A stretch of DNA of 64,000 nt, taken from contig JBEKPS010000008.1 in NCBI GenBank assembly GCA_049520515.1, forward strand, positions 124,001-188,000, written 5' to 3'. The position numbers and the translations under genes were made by a program. The notes beneath the pieces are model-generated. The model was not told the DNA's origin, did not search any database, and saw nothing but the letters and a program-made list of their open reading frames with translations. Origin of the DNA: JAFAMS01 sp049520515 (GTDB taxonomy: Bacteria; Vulcanimicrobiota; Vulcanimicrobiia; Vulcanimicrobiales; Vulcanimicrobiaceae). Shown piece after piece: positions 1 through 6,988 of this stretch. How positions within the stretch are numbered: the first letter of the stretch is position 1; each line of letters begins with the position of its first letter.

Positions 1-716
1 GAACCGTCGAAGCCGCTGACGCGAACCGCCGCTCGCCCGGGTGGGCGACCAGCAAACCCTAGCTTGATTTTCAATGCTTCCGCGGTGAGCACGCCGATGT
101 GAAAACGGTCGTGCCGCAGGCGGGCGATGATCGCGTTATCGAGATAGTCGCCGCCGATTTTGACCGAATGCAGTGCCACAACGCCGGAAAGCGCGAGAAC
201 CGCGATCTCGGTCGTCCCACCACCGATGTCGACGACCATTTTGCCGCTCGTCGTCGTAATATCGAGGCCAGCCCCGAGTGCCGCAGCAACGGCTTGCGGC
301 AAAAATGTCGTCGCCCGTGCGCCCGCGGCCGCGGCCGCTTCCTCAACCGCCTTGCACTCGATGTCGGTCGCGCATCCCGGGACGCAGGCGACGACTCGCG
401 GCATTAGGCGCGGTCGCGCGGCCGAGGCGCGGTTCACCATCGTTTCGATCAAGACGTGGGCGGCTTGGAAATCGCTGATCGTCCCGCCGCGAAGCGGATG
501 AACGACACGGATCCGGCTGGGCGCGCGGCCTTCCATTTCTTTGGCCGCCGCTCCGACGGCGATAACGCGCTCGCCGGCCGAGAGGTCGTAGGCGACAACC
601 GACGGCTCGGAAACGACGACACCCGTGCCGCGCTCGTAGATGAGCGTGTTTGCGGTTCCAAGATCGATTCCCAATTCGGGACTTAAAGTGGTCCGGACTG
701 CTCGCATGAACGCCAT
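1..716 (-). CDS. mreB: MreB rod-shape actin homologue, C-terminus cut by window edge
   Basis: Bacterial actin that polymerises under the membrane and guides lateral peptidoglycan synthesis. The reading frame gives 238 codons before the left edge, about two thirds of the usual 335-345 residues. Visible motifs are the phosphate-1 loop GIDLGTANTL near residue 18, the conserved SEPSVVAYD, and phosphate-2 VVDIGGGTTEIAV near residue 145. The ATG at 716 overlaps the maf stop (TAATG), so it is probably coupled to maf, the order known from Bacillus (maf-mreB). A second ATG lies three codons in. It is the last visible gene of the minus-strand run rpmA-obgE-nadD-lysA-maf-mreB; mreC and mreD could follow outside the window. 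A paralogue lies at 55740-56720. Confidence 0.93.
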   Translation of the reverse strand, partial: MAFMRAVRTTLSPELGIDLGTANTLIYERGTGVVVSEPSVVAYDLSAGERVIAVGAAAKEMEGRAPSRIRVVHPLRGGTISDFQAAHVLIETMVNRASAARPRLMPRVVACVPGCATDIECKAVEEAAAAAGARATTFLPQAVAAALGAGLDITTTSGKMVVDIGGGTTEIAVLALSGVVALHSVKIGGDYLDNAIIARLRHDRFHIGVLTAEALKIKLGFAGRPPGRAAVRVSGFDG

Positions 717-1312
717 TAGCGTGTACCCCCGAGGCTCACGCCGTGTTCGCGCAACGTTCGCACGAAAAGTCCAAGCGGGAACCCCATCACGGTGTAAAAG
801 TCACCGTCAATCCGCTCGACGAGGGACGCCCCCCGCCCTTGAATTCCGTAGGCTCCTGCCTTGTCCATCGAGTCACCCGTCGCGACGTACTCGGCTATTT
901 CTTGCTGCGATAGCGGTGCGAAACGGACCTCCGTCGAGGCGGTGCGTTCAATCACATCGCTTTCAAGCGTGACGGCGAACGCAGTGTGCACGATATGCGA
1001 GCGGCCGGACAGCGCGCGCAACATGTCGGTTGCGTCCAGCGCGGTTTGCGGCTTTCCGAGCGACTTTCCGTCGAGATCGACGACGGTATCGGCTGCGACG
1101 ACGATCGCATCGCGGGGTTGTCCGAGGACACCCTGAAGCTTGCCACGCGCATGGGTGCGTGCCAACTCGATGGGCGGCAACTCCGGCATGTTCATTTCGT
1201 TATAGCTGCTTGGAACGACGTCGACTTTGACGCCAAGGGAGGCGAGAAGTTCGCGACGCCGCGGACTGATACTCGCCAAAACCAGCGTCGTTGCGACGCG
1301 TGGCCTCATCAT
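716..1312 (-). CDS. maf: Maf-family nucleotide pyrophosphatase
   Basis: 198-residue Maf protein, a house-cleaning pyrophosphatase that hydrolyses non-canonical or excess NTPs (dTTP, UTP or modified nucleotides) in the cytosol. The N-terminal LASxSPRRRELL signature is present as LASISPRRRELLASLG, followed by the catalytic-site segment VAADTVV and the conserved YxxTGxxxDKAGxYGIQG stretch, here YVATGDSMDKAGAYGIQG. Length is typical. Start ATG 1312 overlaps the lysA stop as ATGA, and its own TAA overlaps the mreB ATG. Which nucleotide it prefers cannot be told from sequence. Confidence 0.93.
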   Translation of the reverse strand: MMRPRVATTLVLASISPRRRELLASLGVKVDVVPSSYNEMNMPELPPIELARTHARGKLQGVLGQPRDAIVVAADTVVDLDGKSLGKPQTALDATDMLRALSGRSHIVHTAFAVTLESDVIERTASTEVRFAPLSQQEIAEYVATGDSMDKAGAYGIQGRGASLVERIDGDFYTVMGFPLGLFVRTLREHGVSLGGTR

Positions 1313-2610
1313 ACTACATCGTTGCGTAAAACGTCTTCGAAATTCTCGCGCCTAATGACCAATTGATGGCGCCCGGATTCGACTTCGGCCACAGCCGGAC
1401 GGCCGAATCGGTTGTAGTTGCTGGCCATCGAGTACGTGTACGCGCCGGTCGTACAGAACACAAGCAAGTCACCGACTCGCAAGTCATCGGGGAGGTCGGC
1501 GTCCAGCATCACGTCGTTCTCACATGACCGGCCGGCAATCGTCACACGTCTGAGCGGTCCCCGCGCTTGCGAACTGGCAACCAATGGTTGGTGGAAGGCT
1601 CCATAGATTGCGGGCCGGGGGTTGTCGGCGATGCTGCCGTCGATGACGACGAACCGGCGGGTCCCAGAGTCCTTGATTGCGGCGACGCGGTAGAGCGTCG
1701 TCCCGGCACTTGCGACCAGCGAACGGCCGGGCTCGATTCCAAGCCTCGGGACCGGGATGCCTGCTCGCGTCGCGGTCTCGTGGATCCGTAGGGCCAAGTC
1801 CGCAAGCGTACTCGCGATATCGAACTTCTCAGATACCGCGACGTCCTCGTCGACGCCGAAACCGCCGCCGAGCAAGAGCGCTGGGATCGTGCGTCCGCGG
1901 GCGTTCGCTCGCGTCGCGAGCTCAGCCAGCACGTCGAGATTCGCAGCATACGGCGCCTCGTCGAAAATCTGCGAACCCATGTGTGCGTGCAGCGCTCCGA
2001 GCGTAATATTTGGATGCGCGTCGAGGACGTCGAGCGCGCGCTCGAGATCGCCCGGCGCGATGCCGAACTTCGTGTTCTCGCCGCCGGTTCGCACGAAATC
2101 GTGCGTGTGGATTTCGATGCCGGTGTTGAAGCGTAGTCCGATCGCAACCGCGCGTCCGCGTGCGCGCGCCGCGAGCGTCTGCAACTCGTCGATGCCGTCG
2201 ACGACGATGAACGCAACCCGGCCTTCGATCGCAGCATCGAGCTCGGCATCGGTTTTGCCGCAACCGTGAAGATACATGTGCGCCGCATCAAGACCGCCGC
2301 GTTCGGCAGTCGCAATTTCGCCGCTCGAACACACGTCGAGCTTGAGCCACGCATGTCGCGCAATTCGCCGCACGAGCGCAACAAAAAGCAGCGCTTTACC
2401 GGCATAGGCAATCGAGATGCCGTGCGCATCGGCTGCACCATGAAAACGTTCGAGCGTCCGTTCGAACGTCGACGCATCGAAGACAACCAGCGGCGTACCG
2501 TACGTTTTCGCCAGCTCGTCGACATTCACGCCGGCGATCTCGAGCACTCCGTTTGCACCACGCGTGTGGCCGCTCGCGCACAGCACGCGCGGATCAGCTG
2601 CAGCGATCAT
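1309..2610 (-). CDS. lysA: diaminopimelate decarboxylase
   Basis: PLP enzyme of 433 residues making lysine from meso-diaminopimelate, the last step of the DAP pathway. The N-terminal alanine-racemase-like barrel carries the PLP lysine in YAGKALL, the HAHMGSQI segment, the phosphate-binding GGGFG and EPGRSLVA. The C-terminal half has the active-site cysteine in SCENDVM and the substrate-binding YNRFGRP. The chosen ATG overlaps the nadD stop (ATGA); an upstream in-frame start would run 51 bases into nadD. It is embedded in a translation/cell-shape operon rather than with other lysine genes. Confidence 0.93.
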   Translation of the reverse strand: MIAAADPRVLCASGHTRGANGVLEIAGVNVDELAKTYGTPLVVFDASTFERTLERFHGAADAHGISIAYAGKALLFVALVRRIARHAWLKLDVCSSGEIATAERGGLDAAHMYLHGCGKTDAELDAAIEGRVAFIVVDGIDELQTLAARARGRAVAIGLRFNTGIEIHTHDFVRTGGENTKFGIAPGDLERALDVLDAHPNITLGALHAHMGSQIFDEAPYAANLDVLAELATRANARGRTIPALLLGGGFGVDEDVAVSEKFDIASTLADLALRIHETATRAGIPVPRLGIEPGRSLVASAGTTLYRVAAIKDSGTRRFVVIDGSIADNPRPAIYGAFHQPLVASSQARGPLRRVTIAGRSCENDVMLDADLPDDLRVGDLLVFCTTGAYTYSMASNYNRFGRPAVAEVESGRHQLVIRRENFEDVLRNDVV

Positions 2611-3221
2611 TTCCGCACGGCACCGTTCACGTATAAACCGTGCTCGACGATGTAGCGCCAAACCGCTTCGGGGACTAAGTAGCGCACCGTATCGCCGGCT
2701 TCGAGCCGATCGCGAACGGTCGTCGCCGAATCCATGTGCAGCGGCAAGTCGATGAAGTCTATCTTCGCGCGCACTTTCGCCGGAATTGCCGCAAGTGCTT
2801 GATCGAGTTCGGTGCGCTCGACCTCAGGCCGCGGAACGACGAGAAAGCCGTCAAGGTGCGCGAATATCTCCTCGAGCCGCCGCCAGCCGCCGCGGACGAG
2901 CGAATCGCTCCCGGCGATAAAATATAGTTCTTCATTCGGATAGATGGCGCGCATCCGCGGTAAGAGATCTGCTGTATAGCCTGTTGCGTCTTCGTCGGTA
3001 TCAGTCAAGTCGAGTGAAAAAGCCGGGTTGGACGCGATCGCAAGTCGCAGCATCGTAGCACGATGTTCGACGCTGCCGCGCAATGCATCGCGGTGGTGAC
3101 CCGAGCGCAACGGTAAGAAGACAACGCGATCAAGATTTTCCGCGGCACGTACAGCCTCGGCAACGAACAAATGCGCGTTGTGCACCGGGTCAAACGCACC
3201 GCCAAAGAGACCTATCTTCAT
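2607..3221 (-). CDS. nadD: nicotinate-nucleotide adenylyltransferase
   Basis: NaMN adenylyltransferase (204 residues) that forms deamido-NAD from NaMN and ATP in NAD synthesis. It starts with the nucleotidyltransferase fingerprint GLFGGAFDPVHNAHL (GxFDPxHxxH) and ends with the ISSTxxR equivalent, seen as DSATTVRDRL. The ATG at 3221 puts this motif at residue 4, as usual for NadD; the longer in-frame extension falls inside the structured repeat at 3236-3363 and is not coding. In Firmicutes nadD also follows obgE. The stop overlaps the lysA start. Confidence 0.93.
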   Translation of the reverse strand: MKIGLFGGAFDPVHNAHLFVAEAVRAAENLDRVVFLPLRSGHHRDALRGSVEHRATMLRLAIASNPAFSLDLTDTDEDATGYTADLLPRMRAIYPNEELYFIAGSDSLVRGGWRRLEEIFAHLDGFLVVPRPEVERTELDQALAAIPAKVRAKIDFIDLPLHMDSATTVRDRLEAGDTVRYLVPEAVWRYIVEHGLYVNGAVRK

Positions 3222-3235
3222 GATGGCGTTTTGTT

Positions 3236-3363
3236 CGGTTGATGTGCCGAGCAGCAGGCTCCGACGAGGAGCGGAGCCATGGAGGGCGAGAGCGACGAGC
3301 GGAGCCCGCAGCAAAATTCGCACGAGGCGAATTTTGTAGCAGTGCGGCGAGGCACGTCAACCG
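3236..3363. repeat. 128-nt structured intergenic repeat, copy A
   Basis: An imperfect copy of the element at 62949-63077. Its ends pair over 13 base pairs (3236-3248 with 3351-3363, one G-T wobble). Inside are a 7-bp hairpin (GGCTCCG 3257-3263 with CGGAGCC 3272-3278) and a 10-bp hairpin (3312-3321 with 3327-3336, loop ACGAG). The nucleotides around the hairpins are nearly identical in the two copies, while several stem pairs differ by compensatory changes. It fills the gap between obgE and nadD, which are transcribed in the opposite sense to the genes around copy B, so the element is not tied to one transcript direction. It could be a structured RNA or a small palindromic mobile repeat. Confidence 0.75.
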
Positions 3364-3375
3364 ACAGAAACGACA

Positions 3376-4647
3376 TCATGAGTAAGTAAACTCAGCGTCG
3401 CCGATGCGCACGGTGTCGCCCTCGCTGATTCCCATCTCGCGCAAACGCTTCTCGACGCCAATCCGAGCGAGCACGCGTTCGAAACGTCCCAGCGCTTCAT
3501 CGTTGTCGAAATCGGTCGCTTCTGCCAGCCGTTCGATGCGTTCACCGCTGACCACATACACGCCGTCCTCGATACGAATCGCGAACGCCTCTTTCGCGCG
3601 CAACATGATGCGCGGTGGTTCCGGCGCCAATACGGGGACATCGGGACTGCGGCGAATCTCTTCCCAGGCCGCATAAATCAGCTCGCGCACGCCATCACCC
3701 GTCACAGCCGAGATGCCGCGCAGACCTTCGATGCTCGAAGAAAGCTCCTCGAAGTTCGAGCGCGCTTGCGGGACGTCGAGCTTTGAGATGCAGACGATCA
3801 TCGGTTTATCGAGGAGCGCCGGACTCCACGCGCGCAGCTCGTCTTCGATCGTTTTTTTGCTGGCCAGAATGTCGTCGAGCTCAGCCGCGCCATCGATCAG
3901 ATGAATCAGCACGCGCGTGCGTTCGACATGCCGTAGAAAGCGATCGCCCAGGCCCGCACCCTCATGCGCGCCTTCGATCAATCCCGGCACGTCGACCATC
4001 ACGAACGAGGCAAACTCGTCGACACGGACGACACCGAGCTGCGGTTCGAGCGTCGTAAACGGATAGTCGGCGACTTTCGGGCGCGCCGCCGAGACGACGG
4101 AAAGCAGTGTCGATTTTCCCGCGTTCGGAAGTCCGACGATGCCGCAATCGGCGAGCAGCTTGAGCTCCATGCGCAGCTCTGCAGCCTCGCCGTGCTCGCC
4201 GAACTGCGCGAAGCGCGGCGCTTGCCGAGTCGCGGTCGCGAAATGCTGGTTTCCTAGACCCCCCTTGCCGCCGCGGGCGACGACGAGCCGTTCGCCGGGC
4301 ACCGCCAAGTCCGCGATGCGCCGGAAGCGTGGGGCACCGGGCTCGCCTTCATCTTTATAGATGATCGTGCCAACGGGGACCCGGACGAGCAGATCGTCTC
4401 CCGCCCGGCCGGATTTATTGGAGTTGCCGCCCGGCCTGCCTGACTCGGCCGCAAAGTGTTTCTTGAACCGGAAATCGACCAGTGTCGAGATCCCCGGGTC
4501 GGCCTCGAGCGTGACGTCGCCGCCCTTCCCGCCGTCGCCGCCCGCCGGTCCGCCCTTGGGGACATATTTCTCTCGTCGCCACGCGACAATTCCGTCCCCG
4601 CCCTTTCCGGCGGCGACGGTTATCGCGACTTCGTCGATAAATTGCGT
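3376..4647 (-). CDS. obgE: Obg/CgtA GTPase, apparent ACG start codon
   Basis: Ribosome-associated GTPase acting in 50S assembly and stress control. The 423 residues cover the glycine-rich Obg fold (FIDEV, then WRREKYVPKGGPAGGDGG), the G domain (P-loop GLPNAGKS, DVPGLIEGA, G4 written SKLD rather than NKxD, then SAVTG) and a C-terminal OCT domain. The conserved N-terminus begins with ACG CAA TTT ATC GAC, directly after an in-frame TAG. No in-frame ATG, GTG or TTG exists until a TTG at 4308, which would remove the entire Obg fold. AAGGG lies 8 nt before the ACG. An ACG start, giving the family-typical MQFIDEV, is therefore the best reading; a sequencing error in an ATG is the alternative. Confidence 0.9.
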   Translation of the reverse strand, partial: TQFIDEVAITVAAGKGGDGIVAWRREKYVPKGGPAGGDGGKGGDVTLEADPGISTLVDFRFKKHFAAESGRPGGNSNKSGRAGDDLLVRVPVGTIIYKDEGEPGAPRFRRIADLAVPGERLVVARGGKGGLGNQHFATATRQAPRFAQFGEHGEAAELRMELKLLADCGIVGLPNAGKSTLLSVVSAARPKVADYPFTTLEPQLGVVRVDEFASFVMVDVPGLIEGAHEGAGLGDRFLRHVERTRVLIHLIDGAAELDDILASKKTIEDELRAWSPALLDKPMIVCISKLDVPQARSNFEELSSSIEGLRGISAVTGDGVRELIYAAWEEIRRSPDVPVLAPEPPRIMLRAKEAFAIRIEDGVYVVSGERIERLAEATDFDNDEALGRFERVLARIGVEKRLREMGISEGDTVRIGDAEFTYS

Positions 4648-4658
4648 CTAGTCAGCCC

Positions 4659-4931
4659 TTAGGGGAGGACGTTGACGTGCTGGCGGTTTCGGGCTTTCGA
4701 GAACGTGACACGGCCCGCGACGAGCGCGTAGATCGTGTAGTCCTTGCCGATGCCGACGCCCTTGCCGGGGTGGAACCGCGTTCCGCGCTGGCGGACGATG
4801 ATGTTCCCCGGGATGACTGCCTCGCCCCCAAAGCGCTTGACGCCCAACCGCTGTGCGTTGGAATCGCGGCCGTTGCGGGTCGAGCCCGCACCCTTCTTGG
4901 AAGCGAATAGCTGGAGGTCGAAAACGAACAT
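4659..4931 (-). CDS. rpmA: ribosomal protein bL27 with cleavable N-terminal extension
   Basis: 50S protein bL27 (90 residues) whose N-terminal tail reaches the peptidyl-transferase centre. The core is canonical: ASKKGAGSTRNGRDS, then LGVKRFGG and the GTRFHPGKGVGIGKD segment. Before it sits MFVFDLQLF, matching the extension seen in Firmicutes bL27, where the protease Prp cuts after the phenylalanine pair of a LxxFF|A-like motif. A Prp gene is not visible nearby, and neither is rplU. The ATG at 4931 lies only 9 nt after a strong -10 box, so the mRNA may be nearly leaderless. First gene of the operon running to mreB. Confidence 0.93.
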   Translation of the reverse strand: MFVFDLQLFASKKGAGSTRNGRDSNAQRLGVKRFGGEAVIPGNIIVRQRGTRFHPGKGVGIGKDYTIYALVAGRVTFSKARNRQHVNVLP

Positions 4932-4940
4932 AGCCGAGCG

Positions 4941-4970
4941 AGTATAGCAGGGCACCGGGAGGGGGCGCAA
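4941..4970 (-). promoter_or_regulatory. predicted sigma-A-type promoter for the rpmA operon
   Basis: On the minus strand TTGCGC (4970-4965) is followed after 18 nt by TATACT (4946-4941), preceded by TG as in an extended -10 (TGCTATACT). Only 9 nt separate the -10 from the rpmA ATG at 4931, so transcription should start about 3 nt before the start codon. There is no room for a Shine-Dalgarno sequence. The promoter lies in the 92-nt divergent gap between rpmA and fabF; I saw no equally clear promoter for fabF there. Confidence 0.55.
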
Positions 4971-5023
4971 CCGCACCGGCTTAACTTGCGGGCGTTTTGT
5001 ACAAACCCACCGAGCCTCTGCAG

Positions 5024-6268
5024 ATGCGCCGGGTCGTTGTCACCGGGATGGGGGCGATCACGCCGATCGGCAACAGCCGCGAAGCCTTTTGGGACGCTTT
5101 GATTGCTGGGCGAAGCGGCGTAGGCCCCATCACGGCCTTCGATTCCTCACAGCTGCGCGCCCATATCGCGGCCGAGGTCAAAGACTTCGACGCCGACGCC
5201 TTGGTCGGCAAGCGCGACGCCCGGCGCATGGACCGCTACGCACAATTCGCGGTGGTCGCCGCTGACGAAGCGATCGCCGACGCAAAGTTCCCAGAAGATC
5301 AAGATCTGCGCAATCGCACAGGCGTGCTCGTCGGAACTGGAATCGGCGGCATCGTCACGATTCAAGAAACCACGTTCAAGGTCGCCGAATCGAAAGATAT
5401 CTCGCGCGTCTCGCCGTTCTTCATTCCGATGCTGATGTCCAATGCTGCCGGGGCGCAGATTTCGATGAAGTACGGCCTGCGCGGTCCGCTCTACGCCGTT
5501 TCGAGCGCATGCGCGAGTGCAAATGACGCCATGGCGGCCGCGTATGATGCGATTTCGCGCGGGTTGGCCGAGGCGGTCATTACGGGAGGCGCGGAGGCGA
5601 CCGTCATCTCGATTGCCGTCGGCGGATTCGACTCGATGAAAGCGCTTTCGACGCGCAACGATGAGCCCGAACGTGCTAGCCGTCCCTTCGATCGCGATCG
5701 CGACGGATTCGTGTTGGGCGAAGGCGCCGGCATTCTTGTTTTCGAGGAACGCGAAAATGCAATCAAGCGTGGCGCCAGAATTTATGCGGAAATTCTCGGA
5801 TATGGGCAGTCAGCCGACGCATTCAATTTGGTGCAACCCGATCCCGATGGTATAGGCGCCACGTTCGCGATGCGTCGCGCGCTCGCGAGTGCAAACTTGA
5901 CGACGAGCGACATCGACTACGTCAACGCGCACGCGACCTCGACGCCGCTCGGCGATGCATCGGAAAGCTCGGCAATCGAGAAAGTCTTCGGCGATGACGC
6001 CAAACGGCTCGCTGTTTCGTCGACCAAGAGCATGCACGGGCATCTCTTGGGTGCCGCCGGCGCGATCGAGGGTATCGCCGCCGTCCTGGCCGCTGACCGC
6101 GACATCGTCCCGCCCACGATCAATCTCGAGAACCCCGATCCAAAGTGCCGCCTCGATTACGTTCCGAACGTTGCGCGCAAAATGCGTGTGCGGGCAGCGA
6201 TGTCGAACGCGTTCGGGTTCGGCGGTCACAACACGGTCGTGATCTTTGGAAAGCACGCTGTACCGTAG
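5024..6268 (+). CDS. fabF: beta-ketoacyl-ACP synthase II
   Basis: Condensing enzyme of fatty-acid elongation (414 residues), adding two-carbon units from malonyl-ACP to acyl-ACP. It begins RRVVVTGMGAITPIG, typical of KAS II. The catalytic triad is visible: Cys in SSACASAND (near residue 165), His in NAHATSTPLGD and His in KSMHGHLLGAAG. The ATG at 5024 is preferred over an in-frame TTG at 4997 because the fold starts at the ATG; no clear Shine-Dalgarno is present. It heads fabF-rnc-smc-purH, and its TAG directly abuts the rnc ATG. acpP, often adjacent in other bacteria, is not here. Confidence 0.95.
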   Translation: MRRVVVTGMGAITPIGNSREAFWDALIAGRSGVGPITAFDSSQLRAHIAAEVKDFDADALVGKRDARRMDRYAQFAVVAADEAIADAKFPEDQDLRNRTGVLVGTGIGGIVTIQETTFKVAESKDISRVSPFFIPMLMSNAAGAQISMKYGLRGPLYAVSSACASANDAMAAAYDAISRGLAEAVITGGAEATVISIAVGGFDSMKALSTRNDEPERASRPFDRDRDGFVLGEGAGILVFEERENAIKRGARIYAEILGYGQSADAFNLVQPDPDGIGATFAMRRALASANLTTSDIDYVNAHATSTPLGDASESSAIEKVFGDDAKRLAVSSTKSMHGHLLGAAGAIEGIAAVLAADRDIVPPTINLENPDPKCRLDYVPNVARKMRVRAAMSNAFGFGGHNTVVIFGKHAVP

Positions 6269-6988
6269 ATGGCCGGTGAGGCGCGCCGCCGGCGCCTGCG
6301 TAGCCTGCTTCGAACTAGTGGACTCTCACGGATCAAATCCGCTGCGGTCGAGCGTGCCTTCGTGCACGACAGCGCCGTCCTCGCCGAACGGCTCGTCGAC
6401 GCGAACGCCAGCAACCAGCGCCTCGAATTTCTGGGCGACGCCGTCCTCTCGCTCGTCACCGCGCGCTGGCTCTACCTACGCTACCCAGACGAGCGTGAGG
6501 GCGAGCTGACGCGCCGCCGCGCGGCGCTCGTCAACGATGCGATGCTTGCGCACACCGCGCGGCGTCTCGGCTTCGGCGACATCATGGTGCTGGGGGCAGC
6601 CGAGGCGGCGGCCGGCGGCGCACAACGCGAGTCGATCCTCGCCGGCGCATTCGAGGCATTCATCGGTGCACTGTATTTGGATGCGGGCCTCGCGGCCGCG
6701 GAGCGCTTTGTTGTGCGTGCGCACCTCACAACCGTCGAGCACGCCGAGATGGCGTCCGCCGACCCGAAGACTGCGCTGCAAGAGTTGACGCAGGCGCGGA
6801 TGGGGACAACGCCCACCTACATTGACGCGGCGAGCGGTCCGGCGCACAGCCGAACGTTTACGTCGAGCGTGCTCGTACGCGGTCAGTTGCTCGGTGAGGG
6901 AATGGGCAGCAGCAAGAAGGCGGCGCAACGCGCGGCCGCGCAAATTGCACTCAGCGTGCTATCGGCCGAGGATCAGGCGAATCCGTGA
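6269..6988 (+). CDS. rnc: ribonuclease III
   Basis: Double-strand-specific endoribonuclease (239 residues) that processes rRNA precursors and structured mRNAs. The N-terminal RNase III domain has the signature NQRLEFLGDAVLSL with catalytic Glu and Asp, and the second acidic cluster in GAFEAFIGALYLD. A C-terminal double-stranded RNA-binding domain follows (DPKTALQELTQARM to GSSKKAAQRAAAQIAL). The start abuts the fabF stop; its end overlaps the smc start as GTGA. The rnc-smc pairing is common in Gram-positive relatives. Confidence 0.95.
   Translation: MAGEARRRRLRSLLRTSGLSRIKSAAVERAFVHDSAVLAERLVDANASNQRLEFLGDAVLSLVTARWLYLRYPDEREGELTRRRAALVNDAMLAHTARRLGFGDIMVLGAAEAAAGGAQRESILAGAFEAFIGALYLDAGLAAAERFVVRAHLTTVEHAEMASADPKTALQELTQARMGTTPTYIDAASGPAHSRTFTSSVLVRGQLLGEGMGSSKKAAQRAAAQIALSVLSAEDQANP

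Noticed and set aside
4254..4589. Separate open frame at the obgE 5' end, suggesting a frameshift
   Set aside because: The true Obg frame is uninterrupted through the whole Obg fold; only the start codon is unusual.
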